This document shows, piece after piece, positions 14,266-22,753 of a DNA stretch of 64,000 bases (positions are counted from its first letter, which is position 1; each line of letters starts with the position of its first letter). The DNA is from Oscillibacter valericigenes (GTDB taxonomy: Bacteria; Bacillota; Clostridia; Oscillospirales; Oscillospiraceae). The DNA lies in the NCBI RefSeq assembly GCF_021531435.1, contig NZ_JAFBIS010000001.1, positions 62,001-126,000 on the forward strand, in the 5' to 3' direction. The translations under genes were made by a program, and so were the position numbers. The notes under the pieces are model-generated. The model was given only the letters and a program-made list of their open reading frames with translations. It made no database searches and had not been told where the DNA came from.

Positions 14266-16183
14266 TGTGGACTTCCTGCTGTCCGCACTGATCTTCCTGC
14301 TGATCATCCTGAGACATTTTATGGAGCAGCGGGCCCTGAACACCAGGAGTACAAAGTCGTTTTTCATCTTTTTGCTGCTGGGCATCGCAAACATCGTATT
14401 TGACCTGGTGTGTACCCTTCTCATCACCCTGGCGCGGCCGGATCTGGCCTGGATCAGCGAATGCTGTTTGACGATACTGTATCTCCTTCAGGTACTGGTA
14501 CCCGTTTCTCTGCTGAGCTATATCCGGACCTACTACGAATCAGACCGGTCCCCGCCCCGCTGGAAGTCGGTCTGCCGCATGGTCCCCCCGCTTCTGATGA
14601 CCCTGGTCATTCTGCTCAATCACTGGAATGGACTGTTTTTCCGGATCGACAGCTCCGGCAGCTACGTCCGCGGGCCCTACTATCTCGGCATGTATCTGTT
14701 CGCCGGCGTCTATATCCTTCTGGTCGCCGCCAGCAGCTTCGTTCACGCCTCTCAGCTGGGGCGGCAGAAGGTCCGCGCCATTCGCGAGCTTTTGGTCCTG
14801 GTGAGCATCTGCGTGGCGATCCAGTTCATTTACCACGACATCCTGCTGACCGGCTTCGGGATCGCAATGTGCATCGCCATCCTGTTTTTTACCATCAACA
14901 ACCCCTACCAGCACACGGACAGTCTTACCGGGCTGTTCGACCTGAATTACTTTGGGGAGCAGTGCGGCCACCTCCTCCTGCGCAAAAGGAGCTTTCATGT
15001 GCTGTCGGTGGACCTGTGCCAGTTAAAGCGGATCAACCGCATTCTGGGCACGGATGTGGGCAATCAGGCGCTGATCCAAATGGCGCAGATGCTGCAGCTG
15101 GTGGGGAAGGACACCTGGGTATTCCGCAGCACCGGCAAGCGCTTTCTGCTGATCTGCCCCACCATCTCCGAATACGAGGCCGCCCAGCGGAAGATCCAGG
15201 AGATGTTCTCCCAGCCTTTGGAGATCAACGGGAGCAGCATTTCCTCTCCCGTGGTGATCTGCGGCATTATCCACGCCGAGCGGCTGGACAACTGCAAATT
15301 CCTGCTGGGGTATCTGGATTATCTCTCCTCCCTGATCACCTCCACGAACCAGACTGTCCTGATCCAGGGAGACGAAAAAACGCTGAAGGGCTTCCGCTAC
15401 ACGCAGGAGATCGAGCATTTCCTTCAGACCGCCTTTGAGGAAGACCTCTTTGAGGTCTATTTCCAGCCCGTCTATTCCACCGTGCAAAAGCGGTATGTCA
15501 CCATTGAGGCGCTCAGCCGCCTGCGCCATCCGACTCTGGGTCCCGTCTCCCCCGAGGTGTTCATCGGCATCGCGGAAAAGAGCGACCAGATCGCCCGGCT
15601 GGGGCTGCTGCAAATGCACCGGATCTGCGCGTTCCTGAAGGCGCATCCCGAATTGATGGAGCAGATCCAGGGCGTCAAGGTCAATCTGTCCCCTATGGAG
15701 CTGCTGAAAAAAGGGCACATCCAGCAGCTCGTCGACACGATCCGGGACAGCGGCCTTCCCCCGTCCTTTTTCTCCTTCGAGATAACCGAAACCGTGGCCA
15801 CCGATTACAGCGAAACCCTGTGGAAGACCATCGACCTGTTCACAAGCGCCGGCATCGGCCTTTGCCTGGATGACTTCGGTTCCGGCTACGCAAACCTGAA
15901 CTCCGTGCTGAAGCTCCCGTTTTCCGTCATCAAAATGGACCGCTCCCTGCTGTCCGGTATCTGCACCGACGAAAAATCCGCTGCGCTTTACCGCAATACC
16001 GTATCCGTTCTGCAGAACATGGGCTTCACGGTGGTTGCCGAGGGCGTGGAGAACCCGGCGGAACTGGAGCTGCTCTCCGACTGGGGGGTGGACATGATCC
16101 AGGGGTTCTACTTTTCTCCGCCCGTCAGCTGCGGCAAGCTGCTGGAGCTGCTGGTTCCGGGCACGGAGGATAGCTTCGCATAA
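14255..16183 (+). CDS. Membrane GGDEF(degenerate)-EAL cyclic-di-GMP phosphodiesterase
   Basis: 642 residues. About 7 TM helices (1-215), then a GGDEF domain with a lost active site (STGKRFLLICP in place of GGDEF), then an EAL domain (about 390-640). All usual EAL catalytic signatures are present: EALSRLRHP, the VNLSP asparagine, FEITET, DDFGSGYANL, VIKMD and VAEGVE. It should hydrolyse cyclic-di-GMP, with the degenerate GGDEF possibly binding GTP as a regulator (family knowledge). The ATG at 14255 is chosen because GGGAGGG precedes it and the first TM starts there; it overlaps the cyclase gene. Confidence 0.92.
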   Translation: MAYNVDFLLSALIFLLIILRHFMEQRALNTRSTKSFFIFLLLGIANIVFDLVCTLLITLARPDLAWISECCLTILYLLQVLVPVSLLSYIRTYYESDRSPPRWKSVCRMVPPLLMTLVILLNHWNGLFFRIDSSGSYVRGPYYLGMYLFAGVYILLVAASSFVHASQLGRQKVRAIRELLVLVSICVAIQFIYHDILLTGFGIAMCIAILFFTINNPYQHTDSLTGLFDLNYFGEQCGHLLLRKRSFHVLSVDLCQLKRINRILGTDVGNQALIQMAQMLQLVGKDTWVFRSTGKRFLLICPTISEYEAAQRKIQEMFSQPLEINGSSISSPVVICGIIHAERLDNCKFLLGYLDYLSSLITSTNQTVLIQGDEKTLKGFRYTQEIEHFLQTAFEEDLFEVYFQPVYSTVQKRYVTIEALSRLRHPTLGPVSPEVFIGIAEKSDQIARLGLLQMHRICAFLKAHPELMEQIQGVKVNLSPMELLKKGHIQQLVDTIRDSGLPPSFFSFEITETVATDYSETLWKTIDLFTSAGIGLCLDDFGSGYANLNSVLKLPFSVIKMDRSLLSGICTDEKSAALYRNTVSVLQNMGFTVVAEGVENPAELELLSDWGVDMIQGFYFSPPVSCGKLLELLVPGTEDSFA

Positions 16184-16208
16184 AAGCGGAAGAAGCATTG
16201 AGAAATCC

Positions 16209-16254
16209 GCGGAAAGGCTTCCTGAGATCCGAGGATCTCAGGAAGCCTTTCCGC
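16209..16254. terminator. Very long hairpin after the EAL gene
   Basis: A 22-bp perfect inverted repeat (16209-16230 and 16233-16254) starting GCGGAAAGG. It lies just past the EAL stop. There is no clear T run on the plus strand, so it may be a terminator with a poor tail or an mRNA 3' stabiliser. Confidence 0.6.
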
Positions 16255-16295
16255 ATTGGAAAACGGACTATCTTTTCAAACAGAAAAGCTATATA

Positions 16296-16520
16296 ATGAA
16301 AAACACTTTCTTACCGTCAGTTCGGACAATGACGGAATGGGATATGAAACGAGCAGAAAAGATCGATCTGAAAAAAATTCAATGGATCACATTCGTGTGC
16401 ATGGCAGTGGTATTGCTGCTTGCAATTTCGGCTATCATTGCGGACGCTCCGTCACTAATGCCTCTTACCGCCATTTTCAATGTCGTTTGCGGCGTTGCAA
16501 GCGCAGCCATTCCGAAATGA
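16296..16520 (+). CDS. Small putative membrane protein of unknown function
   Basis: 74 residues with a charged N-terminus (MKRAEKIDLKK), one clear TM segment (ITFVCMAVVLLLAISAIIA) and a second weaker hydrophobic stretch at the C-terminus. No strong ribosome binding site precedes the ATG at 16296; an internal ATG at 16329 is an alternative. I recognise no family. It lies between the c-di-GMP genes and the XRE-cupin regulator, with no sign of co-transcription. Confidence 0.35.
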   Translation: MKNTFLPSVRTMTEWDMKRAEKIDLKKIQWITFVCMAVVLLLAISAIIADAPSLMPLTAIFNVVCGVASAAIPK

Positions 16521-16567
16521 ACGGAGTGCCCATTCCGATGTAAACGGCGTGCCTGAATATTTCCTTG

Positions 16568-16596
16568 TTGCTGACAGTCCGGCAGTATGATATGAT
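16568..16596 (+). promoter_or_regulatory. Promoter of the XRE-cupin regulator
   Basis: TTGCTG (16568-16573), a 17 bp spacer and TATGAT (16591-16596), giving a leader of about 90 bases. Confidence 0.6.
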
Positions 16597-16693
16597 GAAC
16601 GCAATATGAAAAAATCGCTTGGGCAGGCAAACGCTCCTTCGTTGTTTCCATACTGCTGGAGCATGTTATGATCGTAATAAGAGGTGAGTCTTT

Positions 16694-17293
16694 TTGAAAG
16701 GAGAAATGGAATTAGAAGGGACAGTGCTTCCTTCAAATGGTGATACCAGCTGCATCAATGTTCGGCGGATTCGGCAGGCTAAGGGAATTTCTTTGCGGAA
16801 GCTTGCGGGGCAGACAAAACTGTCACTGTCATATCTCAGCAATTACGAAAACGGAAAGGTGAATATCACCGTAAATTCCCTGAAAAAAATCGCTAATGTG
16901 CTGGAAGTCCCGCTGGCTGATCTGCTGGATAACCATGTCAATGAGGATATCGTGATCGTTCCAAAAGAGAAGCGGTGTACAAGAGTATTGTATCAGGCGG
17001 AGAGCGGGACGGCTCTGCAGGAGTACCTGATGTACAGCAGCCGCGCCGCCATGCACGTATCCATTAACCATCTGCCGCCATTCGGCGATTCCGGAAGCAA
17101 GGCCTCCAGTCACTATGGGGAGGAATTTATTTACTGCATGTCCGGCATTGTCACCGTGATTTTGGAAGACCAACATTATCAGATCCCGGAAGGTGGGATG
17201 ATCTACTATCGCTCATCACTTCTGCATCGCGCCATCAATGAACATGACGTGGAGACCGTGTTCCTGCAGGTCAATACGCCGCCGACATATTGA
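16694..17293 (+). CDS. XRE-family regulator with C-terminal cupin sensor domain
   Basis: 199 residues. An N-terminal helix-turn-helix (about 20-75: RRIRQAKGISLRKLAGQT, then SYLSNYENGKVNITVNSLKKIA) is joined to a cupin domain (about 125-195: HYGEEFIYCMSGIVTVILED, IPEGGMIYYRSSLLHRAINE). This is the architecture of PuuR-like regulators that sense a small catabolite in the cupin barrel. A TTG start at 16694 with GAGGTGAG 5 bp upstream fits better than the ATG at 16706, whose AAGGAG is only 2 bp away. It precedes the catabolic operon starting at 17599 and is its likely regulator. Confidence 0.85.
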   Translation: MKGEMELEGTVLPSNGDTSCINVRRIRQAKGISLRKLAGQTKLSLSYLSNYENGKVNITVNSLKKIANVLEVPLADLLDNHVNEDIVIVPKEKRCTRVLYQAESGTALQEYLMYSSRAAMHVSINHLPPFGDSGSKASSHYGEEFIYCMSGIVTVILEDQHYQIPEGGMIYYRSSLLHRAINEHDVETVFLQVNTPPTY

Positions 17294-17367
17294 TCGGAAA
17301 AACGTTCTATTATAGTGAAACAGTATTTGAAAAAATTATAGCAGCCATCTTTGATTTTAAAGGGCTG

Positions 17368-17478
17368 GAAAGTTCAAAAACGGATAATGTCAATGGGATT
17401 TTGGCGGTTATCACATGAATTTATGAACTTAGACGGAAATGTTTATTCATATCTGTCTGTTATTATACTTGAACTTTC
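17368..17478. repeat. Separated inverted arms GAAAGTTCAA ... TTGAACTTTC around the catabolic promoter
   Basis: Two perfect 10-base arms lie at 17368-17377 and 17469-17478, 91 bp apart. The right arm covers the -35 box (17469-17474) of the promoter for the DUF3604 operon. They could be two half-operators for the adjacent XRE-cupin regulator. Between them no gene is visible. Confidence 0.45.
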
Positions 17479-17497
17479 TGAAGAACAGTAATATACT
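17469..17497 (+). promoter_or_regulatory. Promoter of the DUF3604 operon
   Basis: TTGAAC (17469-17474), a 17 bp spacer and TATACT (17492-17497). The predicted start near 17504 leaves a leader of about 95 bases that contains a complete terminator. Confidence 0.65.
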
Positions 17498-17543
17498 AAC
17501 ATTACAGTAAGCAAGGCATTTTTGATCGAATAACAGTATGAAG

Positions 17544-17581
17544 GCGCAATGAGGCGTAAGTAGCCTCATTGCGCTTTTTTT
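17544..17581 (+). terminator. Leader terminator / possible attenuator before the DUF3604 gene
   Basis: A 12-bp perfect stem GCGCAATGAGGC/GCCTCATTGCGC (17544-17555 and 17563-17574) followed by seven T residues. It ends 17 bases before the start codon of the next gene and lies downstream of that gene's promoter, so read-through must be controlled or partial. Confidence 0.75.
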
Positions 17582-17598
17582 ACCCTGGGGTGTTTCAA

Positions 17599-19794
17599 AT
17601 GAAGGAACATATGCTACTGAATCAAGAACGAGTTGGGCGCTGCTGGGTCAGCCCTGACACGGCGGCTGCCGGGCAGATGGGGACTTGGACCTTTACGTAC
17701 GAAACCGGTAGCTATGGGATCGAAGACTCAGGAGCGATCCGGCTTGCATGGAGAATGGTAAGCGACTGGGAGGTCCCGCAGTTCGACAGCCCCGAAAAAT
17801 CCGGCTATACAACGGTAACAACGGATGGCAATGCGCAATTATCCCTTTGCTATTCCCGTTATCAGCGTCCTTATACGAACAGCCTTTTGGTCACAGTGGT
17901 ACGGGGCTCGTTAAAGCCGGGAGACCGTGTCATCATTACGATGGGAGACACCAGCGGCGGCGGTCCCGGGATCCGCGCGCAATCTTTCCAGGAGGCTGGG
18001 CATCTGTTCCGCCTTTTGGTCGATGTCACAGGCTCCGGTATATTCCGGGATGTGGCAGCGACCGGCCTGCCGGTGGCGGTCCGCGCAGGGGTTCCCCATT
18101 GCCTCAACGCAGTGCTTCCGGGAAGCGTGGAAGCCGGCAAGACTTTCTGGCTGCAGGTCTGCTGCCTGGACGATATGGGAAACCCGTGTCCCGATTGGCA
18201 CGGTGAAGTGGACTTGAAAATCATTGGAGCTGACCCGGAGATCTGCACATACCCGCGGAAAATCAGTTTTGCGGATGCGGCCGGTGGAGTGGTACGGGTG
18301 GAAGCGTGCTTGGCGCTCCATGTCGGCTACTTTCAAATTGAGGTCGGCTGTGAGGCGGAAGGCTGGTCTTGCAGGAGCAATCCCTGCCTGGTGGAGGAGC
18401 ATCCGGGGCTGCGGCTTTACTGGGGAGATATGCACGGCCAGAACGCCAATACCTTAGGAACCGGGACTCTGGACGAGTATTACTTGTTTGCCCGAAATGT
18501 CGCGGGGATCGACTTCGCCGGCTGGCAGGGCAACGATTTTGAGATCACCGATGAAGATTGGGCCGCAGTGCGGGAAAAAACCGCAGCCTACCTGGAGGAG
18601 GACCGGTTTGTGCCCTTCCTCGGGTATGAGTGGTCGGGAAGCACGCCGGTGGGAGGCGATTACAATATCTTCTTCCGGGGGGACAGCCCGTGCTTTTACC
18701 CCAGCAGCAATTGGGTCTCCGCACCCAATGCAGATCCCGATTTGATCACGACTCCGGTTTCGGAACTGTGGAAGCGGTTTGAAAACCGGGATGATGTGAT
18801 GGCGATCCCCCATGTGGGCGGCCGCTGCGGAAACCTGGCATTTCTTGACGAGCGGTATTCTCCCGCGGTCGAGGTCCATTCTCATCACGGGACATTTGAC
18901 TGGTTTGCACTGGAGGCTATGCGCCGCAGATTGAAAGTGGGTTTTGTCGCCTCCAGCGATGACCATACCTGCCGCTTGGGCTTGTTTTATCCCGGCCGCG
19001 GAACGACGCCCTCCGGCGGTTTTGATGTCGCTTCCGGCTACTGCGGCATATGGGCGGAATCGCTGAGCCGGGAATCCCTTTGGAGGGCACTCCGCGCCCG
19101 CCATTGCTTCGCCTCGACCATTGACCGTCTCTGCCTGCGCACCTCTTTGGATACCGGCGCATTTATGGGAGACAGCTGTGTTTTGGACGGAGAAGCATCT
19201 TTCCGTGTAGAGGCCATAGGCCGCTATCCCATTGACCAGATCCTGATTTATGACTGGGACCGGGTGGTGGCGGACATCAGGCCCCGCCTCGCGGATGAGC
19301 GGTGCGTCCGTATCCGCTGGAGGGGTGTTATCCCCGGCGGCAAACATAAATCGACGACTTGGGACGGAACCCTCAGCGTAGAAAACGGCCGCATCCGCTC
19401 GGCGGAAAACTATGCCATTGACAGGGCGGATCAGGGGATCCAAATGCATACCTCGTCTTCGGTCAGCTGGCTGTCCACGACTTCGGGGGACTATGACGGC
19501 TTGCTCCTGCATTTATCCGGCGAGGGAGACCCGGTCATACATTTTCACTCCGCCCAGGGAAATTGCAGCGTGCGGCGGTCAGAGCTGATGAACGGAACCG
19601 TAAAATTCACTTTCGCTCCGCATTGCTCTGTGGAATTTGACCTTACGTCTGCTTTGCAGGACGGTGAATCCTGCCGCTGCACGGCAAGCTGGCGGATATC
19701 TCCCGATGGAGAGGAACACGCCTGGTGGGTGAAGGTTTTGCAGACGAACGGAAACGCGGCCTGGGCTTCGCCCATATTCACCAGCGGCACATAA
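17599..19794 (+). CDS. DUF3604 / PHP-superfamily-like protein
   Basis: 731 residues. The core (about residues 275-520) matches the DUF3604 pattern: LYWGDMHGQN near the start of the domain, then FVPFLGYEWSG, MAIPHVGGRCG, VEVHSHHGTFDW and GFVASSDDHTCRLG. The spaced His/Asp residues resemble a metal-dependent PHP phosphoesterase site, but the real substrate of the family is not established. Before and after lie beta-rich accessory parts. No signal peptide, so cytoplasmic. The ATG at 17599 is the first start after the leader terminator; TGGGGTG serves as a weak ribosome binding site. First gene of a unit including the kinase remnant, two creatininase homologues, an aldolase and a dehydrogenase. 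Confidence 0.75.
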   Translation: MKEHMLLNQERVGRCWVSPDTAAAGQMGTWTFTYETGSYGIEDSGAIRLAWRMVSDWEVPQFDSPEKSGYTTVTTDGNAQLSLCYSRYQRPYTNSLLVTVVRGSLKPGDRVIITMGDTSGGGPGIRAQSFQEAGHLFRLLVDVTGSGIFRDVAATGLPVAVRAGVPHCLNAVLPGSVEAGKTFWLQVCCLDDMGNPCPDWHGEVDLKIIGADPEICTYPRKISFADAAGGVVRVEACLALHVGYFQIEVGCEAEGWSCRSNPCLVEEHPGLRLYWGDMHGQNANTLGTGTLDEYYLFARNVAGIDFAGWQGNDFEITDEDWAAVREKTAAYLEEDRFVPFLGYEWSGSTPVGGDYNIFFRGDSPCFYPSSNWVSAPNADPDLITTPVSELWKRFENRDDVMAIPHVGGRCGNLAFLDERYSPAVEVHSHHGTFDWFALEAMRRRLKVGFVASSDDHTCRLGLFYPGRGTTPSGGFDVASGYCGIWAESLSRESLWRALRARHCFASTIDRLCLRTSLDTGAFMGDSCVLDGEASFRVEAIGRYPIDQILIYDWDRVVADIRPRLADERCVRIRWRGVIPGGKHKSTTWDGTLSVENGRIRSAENYAIDRADQGIQMHTSSSVSWLSTTSGDYDGLLLHLSGEGDPVIHFHSAQGNCSVRRSELMNGTVKFTFAPHCSVEFDLTSALQDGESCRCTASWRISPDGEEHAWWVKVLQTNGNAAWASPIFTSGT

Positions 19795-19819
19795 CAGCGG
19801 CAGGAAGGAAGGGCACCGC

Positions 19820-20380
19820 ATGTATCTTGGCATTGATATCGGCAGCAGCAGTATTAAGGTGCTGGCTTTCGACAACGGCTGCTCCTATAAGGCGTCAGCG
19901 GACTATCCGGCCGGCACGGGAATGATGGAACAGGATGCCTCCGCAGTGCGGCAGACAGTGGCAGAAGCCGTAAAGAAACTGTTTTCCGGGCAGCCTGTTT
20001 CACCCGGCAGCATTGCCGGGATCGGTCTCTGCGGACATGGGCCCAGCATTGTGTTTGCCGACCGGCAGGGACATGCGGTGACTCCCATCGTCACCTGGCA
20101 GGACCGGCGGGCCTGTGATGAGGCAGCCATGCTTCGCCGCCTGTGGCCGGGCTTTGAGAAAGACGGAACCTCCTTTGAGGCAAAGCTTATCTGGTACTTC
20201 AACCATCAAAGAGATGTTTTCCGAGAGGGCCTTACCGCCTTATATCTTGCGTACAACGGCAAGGTCATCAGCTGCAGAGTCCCCAGCACCGCGGTGCCTG
20301 AACAGGGACAAGAGATCGGCATTACGTTCCGGATGGAAAAAGCGCTGCTGTTCCACCGGGAGTCCGGCATCTGCGTTTGA
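19820..20380 (+). pseudogene. Chimera: FGGY kinase N-terminal part fused to an ABC-ATPase TOBE tail
   Basis: 186 residues. Residues 1 to about 140 are the N-terminal ATPase lobe of an FGGY carbohydrate kinase (MYLGIDIGSSSIKVLAFDN phosphate loop, GLCGHGPSIVFADRQG, VTPIVTWQDRRA). A full kinase is about 500 residues; the second lobe is missing. From about residue 148 the sequence (GKVISCRVP, then GQEIGITFRMEKALLFHRES) looks like the C-terminal TOBE domain of a sugar ABC-transporter ATPase. The simplest reading is an in-frame deletion joining two genes of one operon and removing the transporter between them. It is not expected to phosphorylate sugar. The frame itself is intact. Confidence 0.65.
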
Positions 20381-20394
20381 GGAGCGGACGGAGT

Positions 20395-21186
20395 ATGTAT
20401 GTAGAATACCGATCGCTGTCCGCACCGCAGCTGGCGGCATTGGACCGCAGGACCACCTTTCTGCTCCTGCCGGTCAGCTCCACGGAACAGCACGGGCCCC
20501 ATCTTCCGGTCGGCACCGATGCCATCATCGGACGGACCATCCTGGAGGATCTGGCGGCGTTTGAAGCGCCGGAAAACGCGACGCTCTTATGCCTGCCGCC
20601 CCTGACCTACGACCGAAGCGCGGAGCACATGTCCTTTCCCGGCACTGTGACACTGCGGCCGGCAACCTTCCTTTCGGTCCTGGAAGACTTGCTGTCCAGT
20701 GTGGCGGCGCATGGGTTTCGATATGTGATCTTCCTGAATACACACGGAGGCAATACGGGTATGTTGACAGGCCTTCCGCAGGTGTGGAAGCGACAGTTCG
20801 GCCTGAAGATCTTTGATCTGGAAGCGCCGCAGCCCTGGAGCGATTACAATACTGTGCCGGGCCTGACGCATATCCAACCGGAGCTGGAGATCCATGCCGG
20901 AGAAAAAGAGACGAGCATTCTCCTCTCCCGTTGCCCGGAGCTTGTGGAGATGGATAAAGCGCGCAATGTTCCGGTCCGGCTTCCGCCCTGGTATACCTGC
21001 TGGTCTTCCGATGATTTTTCGCCGCTTGGGATTTGGGGCAACGCGGCGGATGCAAAGCCGGAAACCGGTGCTCTGCTCAGGGAGTATTATGCGAAGACCC
21101 TGCATGAGACGCTTTTGGAGATCATCAACTGCGCCGCTGATATCGGGAACGAAACGGCAGATCTGGAATTGGAGGGACTGCAGTGA
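20395..21186 (+). CDS. Creatininase-family amidohydrolase (paralogue 1)
   Basis: 263 residues. The creatininase fold signature STEQHGPHLPVGTD (Glu31, His33, Asp42 region) supplies metal ligands, and LNTHGGNTGML and EIHAGEKETSILLS are the second and third conserved blocks. Family members are cytoplasmic metal-dependent hydrolases of cyclic amides (creatinine, guanosine-phosphate type ring intermediates) or of peptide-like bonds; the substrate here is unknown. The ATG at 20395 is preferred over the upstream TTG. Four-base overlap with the next gene (GTGA). Confidence 0.85.
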   Translation: MYVEYRSLSAPQLAALDRRTTFLLLPVSSTEQHGPHLPVGTDAIIGRTILEDLAAFEAPENATLLCLPPLTYDRSAEHMSFPGTVTLRPATFLSVLEDLLSSVAAHGFRYVIFLNTHGGNTGMLTGLPQVWKRQFGLKIFDLEAPQPWSDYNTVPGLTHIQPELEIHAGEKETSILLSRCPELVEMDKARNVPVRLPPWYTCWSSDDFSPLGIWGNAADAKPETGALLREYYAKTLHETLLEIINCAADIGNETADLELEGLQ

Positions 21187-21947
21187 TTGCTGATTATGAG
21201 ACATTATCATGGCCGAAATTTCGGGATTTGGATCGCGACAGGACTTTCCTGATCCTGCCGGTCAGCTCCACGGAGCAGAATGGGCCTCATCTTCCGGTGG
21301 GAACGGATGACTATATTCTGCAAATGTTTGTCAGCGGACTGAAAGACCAGGAATATGAGCCTGATACCAACCTTTTGTTCATGCCCCGGCTGAGTTATGG
21401 GCGCAGCATGGAGCATATGGATTTTCCGGGAACCGTCAGCCTGCGGCCTGAGACGCTCATTGCACAAATCGATGATATTGTCGGCTGCGCCGCGGAGCAT
21501 GGCTTTCGCCACGTCATTTTGCTGAATTCTCATGGCGGCAACACGGGGATCCTGTTCGGTGTGGCGCAGGCATGGCAGAAAAAGCACGGCATACATGTAT
21601 ATGGCATCGACTTGTCTACTTTGTGGCCCGGCATTGAAGCGATTCCCGAACTGTCCCACATCCCGGTCCCCCGGGAGATCCATGCCGGAGAGATCGAAAC
21701 CAGCCTGATGCTGTACCGGTATCCGGAGCTCGTTGATATGACAAAGGCCTGCACCGCGATGTTTGAGCTGCCCGGCTGGCAGACGGGATGGTCCACCAGT
21801 GATTTTACCAGTGACGGTGTGATGGGCGACGCAAAAGCGGCAACGCCGGAAAAGGGAAAGCTCCTGTATGATTTTATGACAGAAAAAGCGGCTGCGGTAT
21901 TGCGGGAGCTGATGGCGTCAAATACAGGGCGGCCTGCACGGGCATAA
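21183..21947 (+). CDS. Creatininase-family protein (paralogue 2, with a metal-ligand substitution)
   Basis: 254 residues, clearly related to the preceding gene across its length (LILPVSSTEQNGPHLPVGTD, LNSHGGNTGILFG, EIHAGEIETSLMLYRYPE). The first block reads EQNGPHLP instead of EQHGPHLP: residue 33, one of the metal-ligand histidines in the family, is asparagine. It may have altered activity or form a heteromer with paralogue 1. GTG start at 21183 with GGAGGG upstream, overlapping the stop of the previous gene. Confidence 0.82.
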   Translation: MIADYETLSWPKFRDLDRDRTFLILPVSSTEQNGPHLPVGTDDYILQMFVSGLKDQEYEPDTNLLFMPRLSYGRSMEHMDFPGTVSLRPETLIAQIDDIVGCAAEHGFRHVILLNSHGGNTGILFGVAQAWQKKHGIHVYGIDLSTLWPGIEAIPELSHIPVPREIHAGEIETSLMLYRYPELVDMTKACTAMFELPGWQTGWSTSDFTSDGVMGDAKAATPEKGKLLYDFMTEKAAAVLRELMASNTGRPARA

Positions 21948-21971
21948 GCGAGAAAGCGAGGAGTGAACAGT

Positions 21972-22742
21972 ATGAAACGGATGAGACGTATTTTCGGTGA
22001 AGACGGCAGGACCGTCATCGTCGCCATGGATCATGGCATGGGCATGGAAGTAAACCCGGCACTGGACCATACTGAGGAGATTTTAAAGGCGATCATTGCC
22101 GGCGGCGCGGACGCGCTGCTGCTGTCCTATGGCATCGCGGTCAAATATATGGATATTCTGCAGGATGTGGGCGTGATCGTCCGCTGCGACGGAGGCTATT
22201 CCGCTCTGACCAGCAAAGGCGGGACCGGCTGTCCCAATCTGCTGTTTTCCGTGGAGGATGCCCTTCGCATCGGCGCTGACGCGGTGGCCTGCAATGGCTT
22301 CCCCGGCGTGCCGGAAGAACAGGCCTGCATGAAAAATGTCAGCGAGCTGGTCCGCCAGGGCAACGCATGGGGCGTGCCGGTGATGGCGGAGATGCTGCCG
22401 GGCGGATTTGCCAACAGCGCGCCCACATTTGAGGAGACCCGCTTGGCTGTCCGGACCGGATGTGAATACGGAGCCAGCATCATCAAGACAAAATTCGTGG
22501 GAAATGACGAGGAGTTCCGGCAGATCGTGGAGGCTTCCTATCAGCCGGTCGTCATCCTGGGCGGCGCTGCGACGAAAGAGCTTCCCGGCCTGTTCTCCTG
22601 CATTGAAAAGGCCATCAAGCTGGGCGCTTCCGGCGTGGCGATCGGGCGGAACGTCTGGAACCATCCTGACCCGGAGGCTGTTACCCGGGCTCTGGTGAAA
22701 TTGGTGCATCAGGGCGCGTCGGCCTCTGATATTCACCTGTAA
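21972..22742 (+). CDS. DhnA/LsrF-type class I aldolase
   Basis: 256 residues, a TIM-barrel class I aldolase of the DhnA family. TVIVAMDHGMGMEV is the first strand, PVMAEMLPGGF lies mid-barrel, and SIIKTKFVGND contains the lysine expected to form the Schiff base. VVILGGAATKE and GASGVAIGRNVW form the phosphate-binding loops. It should cleave or form C-C bonds in a phosphorylated sugar or ketose. Together with the neighbouring FGGY kinase remnant it recalls LsrK/LsrF-like pairs, but the kinase is broken here. The ATG at 21972 has AGGAG 8 bp upstream. Confidence 0.85.
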   Translation: MKRMRRIFGEDGRTVIVAMDHGMGMEVNPALDHTEEILKAIIAGGADALLLSYGIAVKYMDILQDVGVIVRCDGGYSALTSKGGTGCPNLLFSVEDALRIGADAVACNGFPGVPEEQACMKNVSELVRQGNAWGVPVMAEMLPGGFANSAPTFEETRLAVRTGCEYGASIIKTKFVGNDEEFRQIVEASYQPVVILGGAATKELPGLFSCIEKAIKLGASGVAIGRNVWNHPDPEAVTRALVKLVHQGASASDIHL

Positions 22743-22753
22743 GGAGGGGCGGT

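Noticed and set aside
12481-14427. A 648-codon minus-strand frame opposite the GGDEF gene
   Set aside because: Antisense of a gene with intact GGDEF motifs and ribosome binding site; no independent evidence.
16256-16543. A 95-codon frame in another phase over the small membrane protein
   Set aside because: It begins in the long hairpin stem tail and has no hydrophobic or domain pattern; the 16296-16520 frame has a clear TM segment.
19820-20380. A complete small kinase
   Set aside because: The second kinase lobe is missing and the tail matches an ABC-ATPase TOBE region, so a deletion fusion is the better reading.
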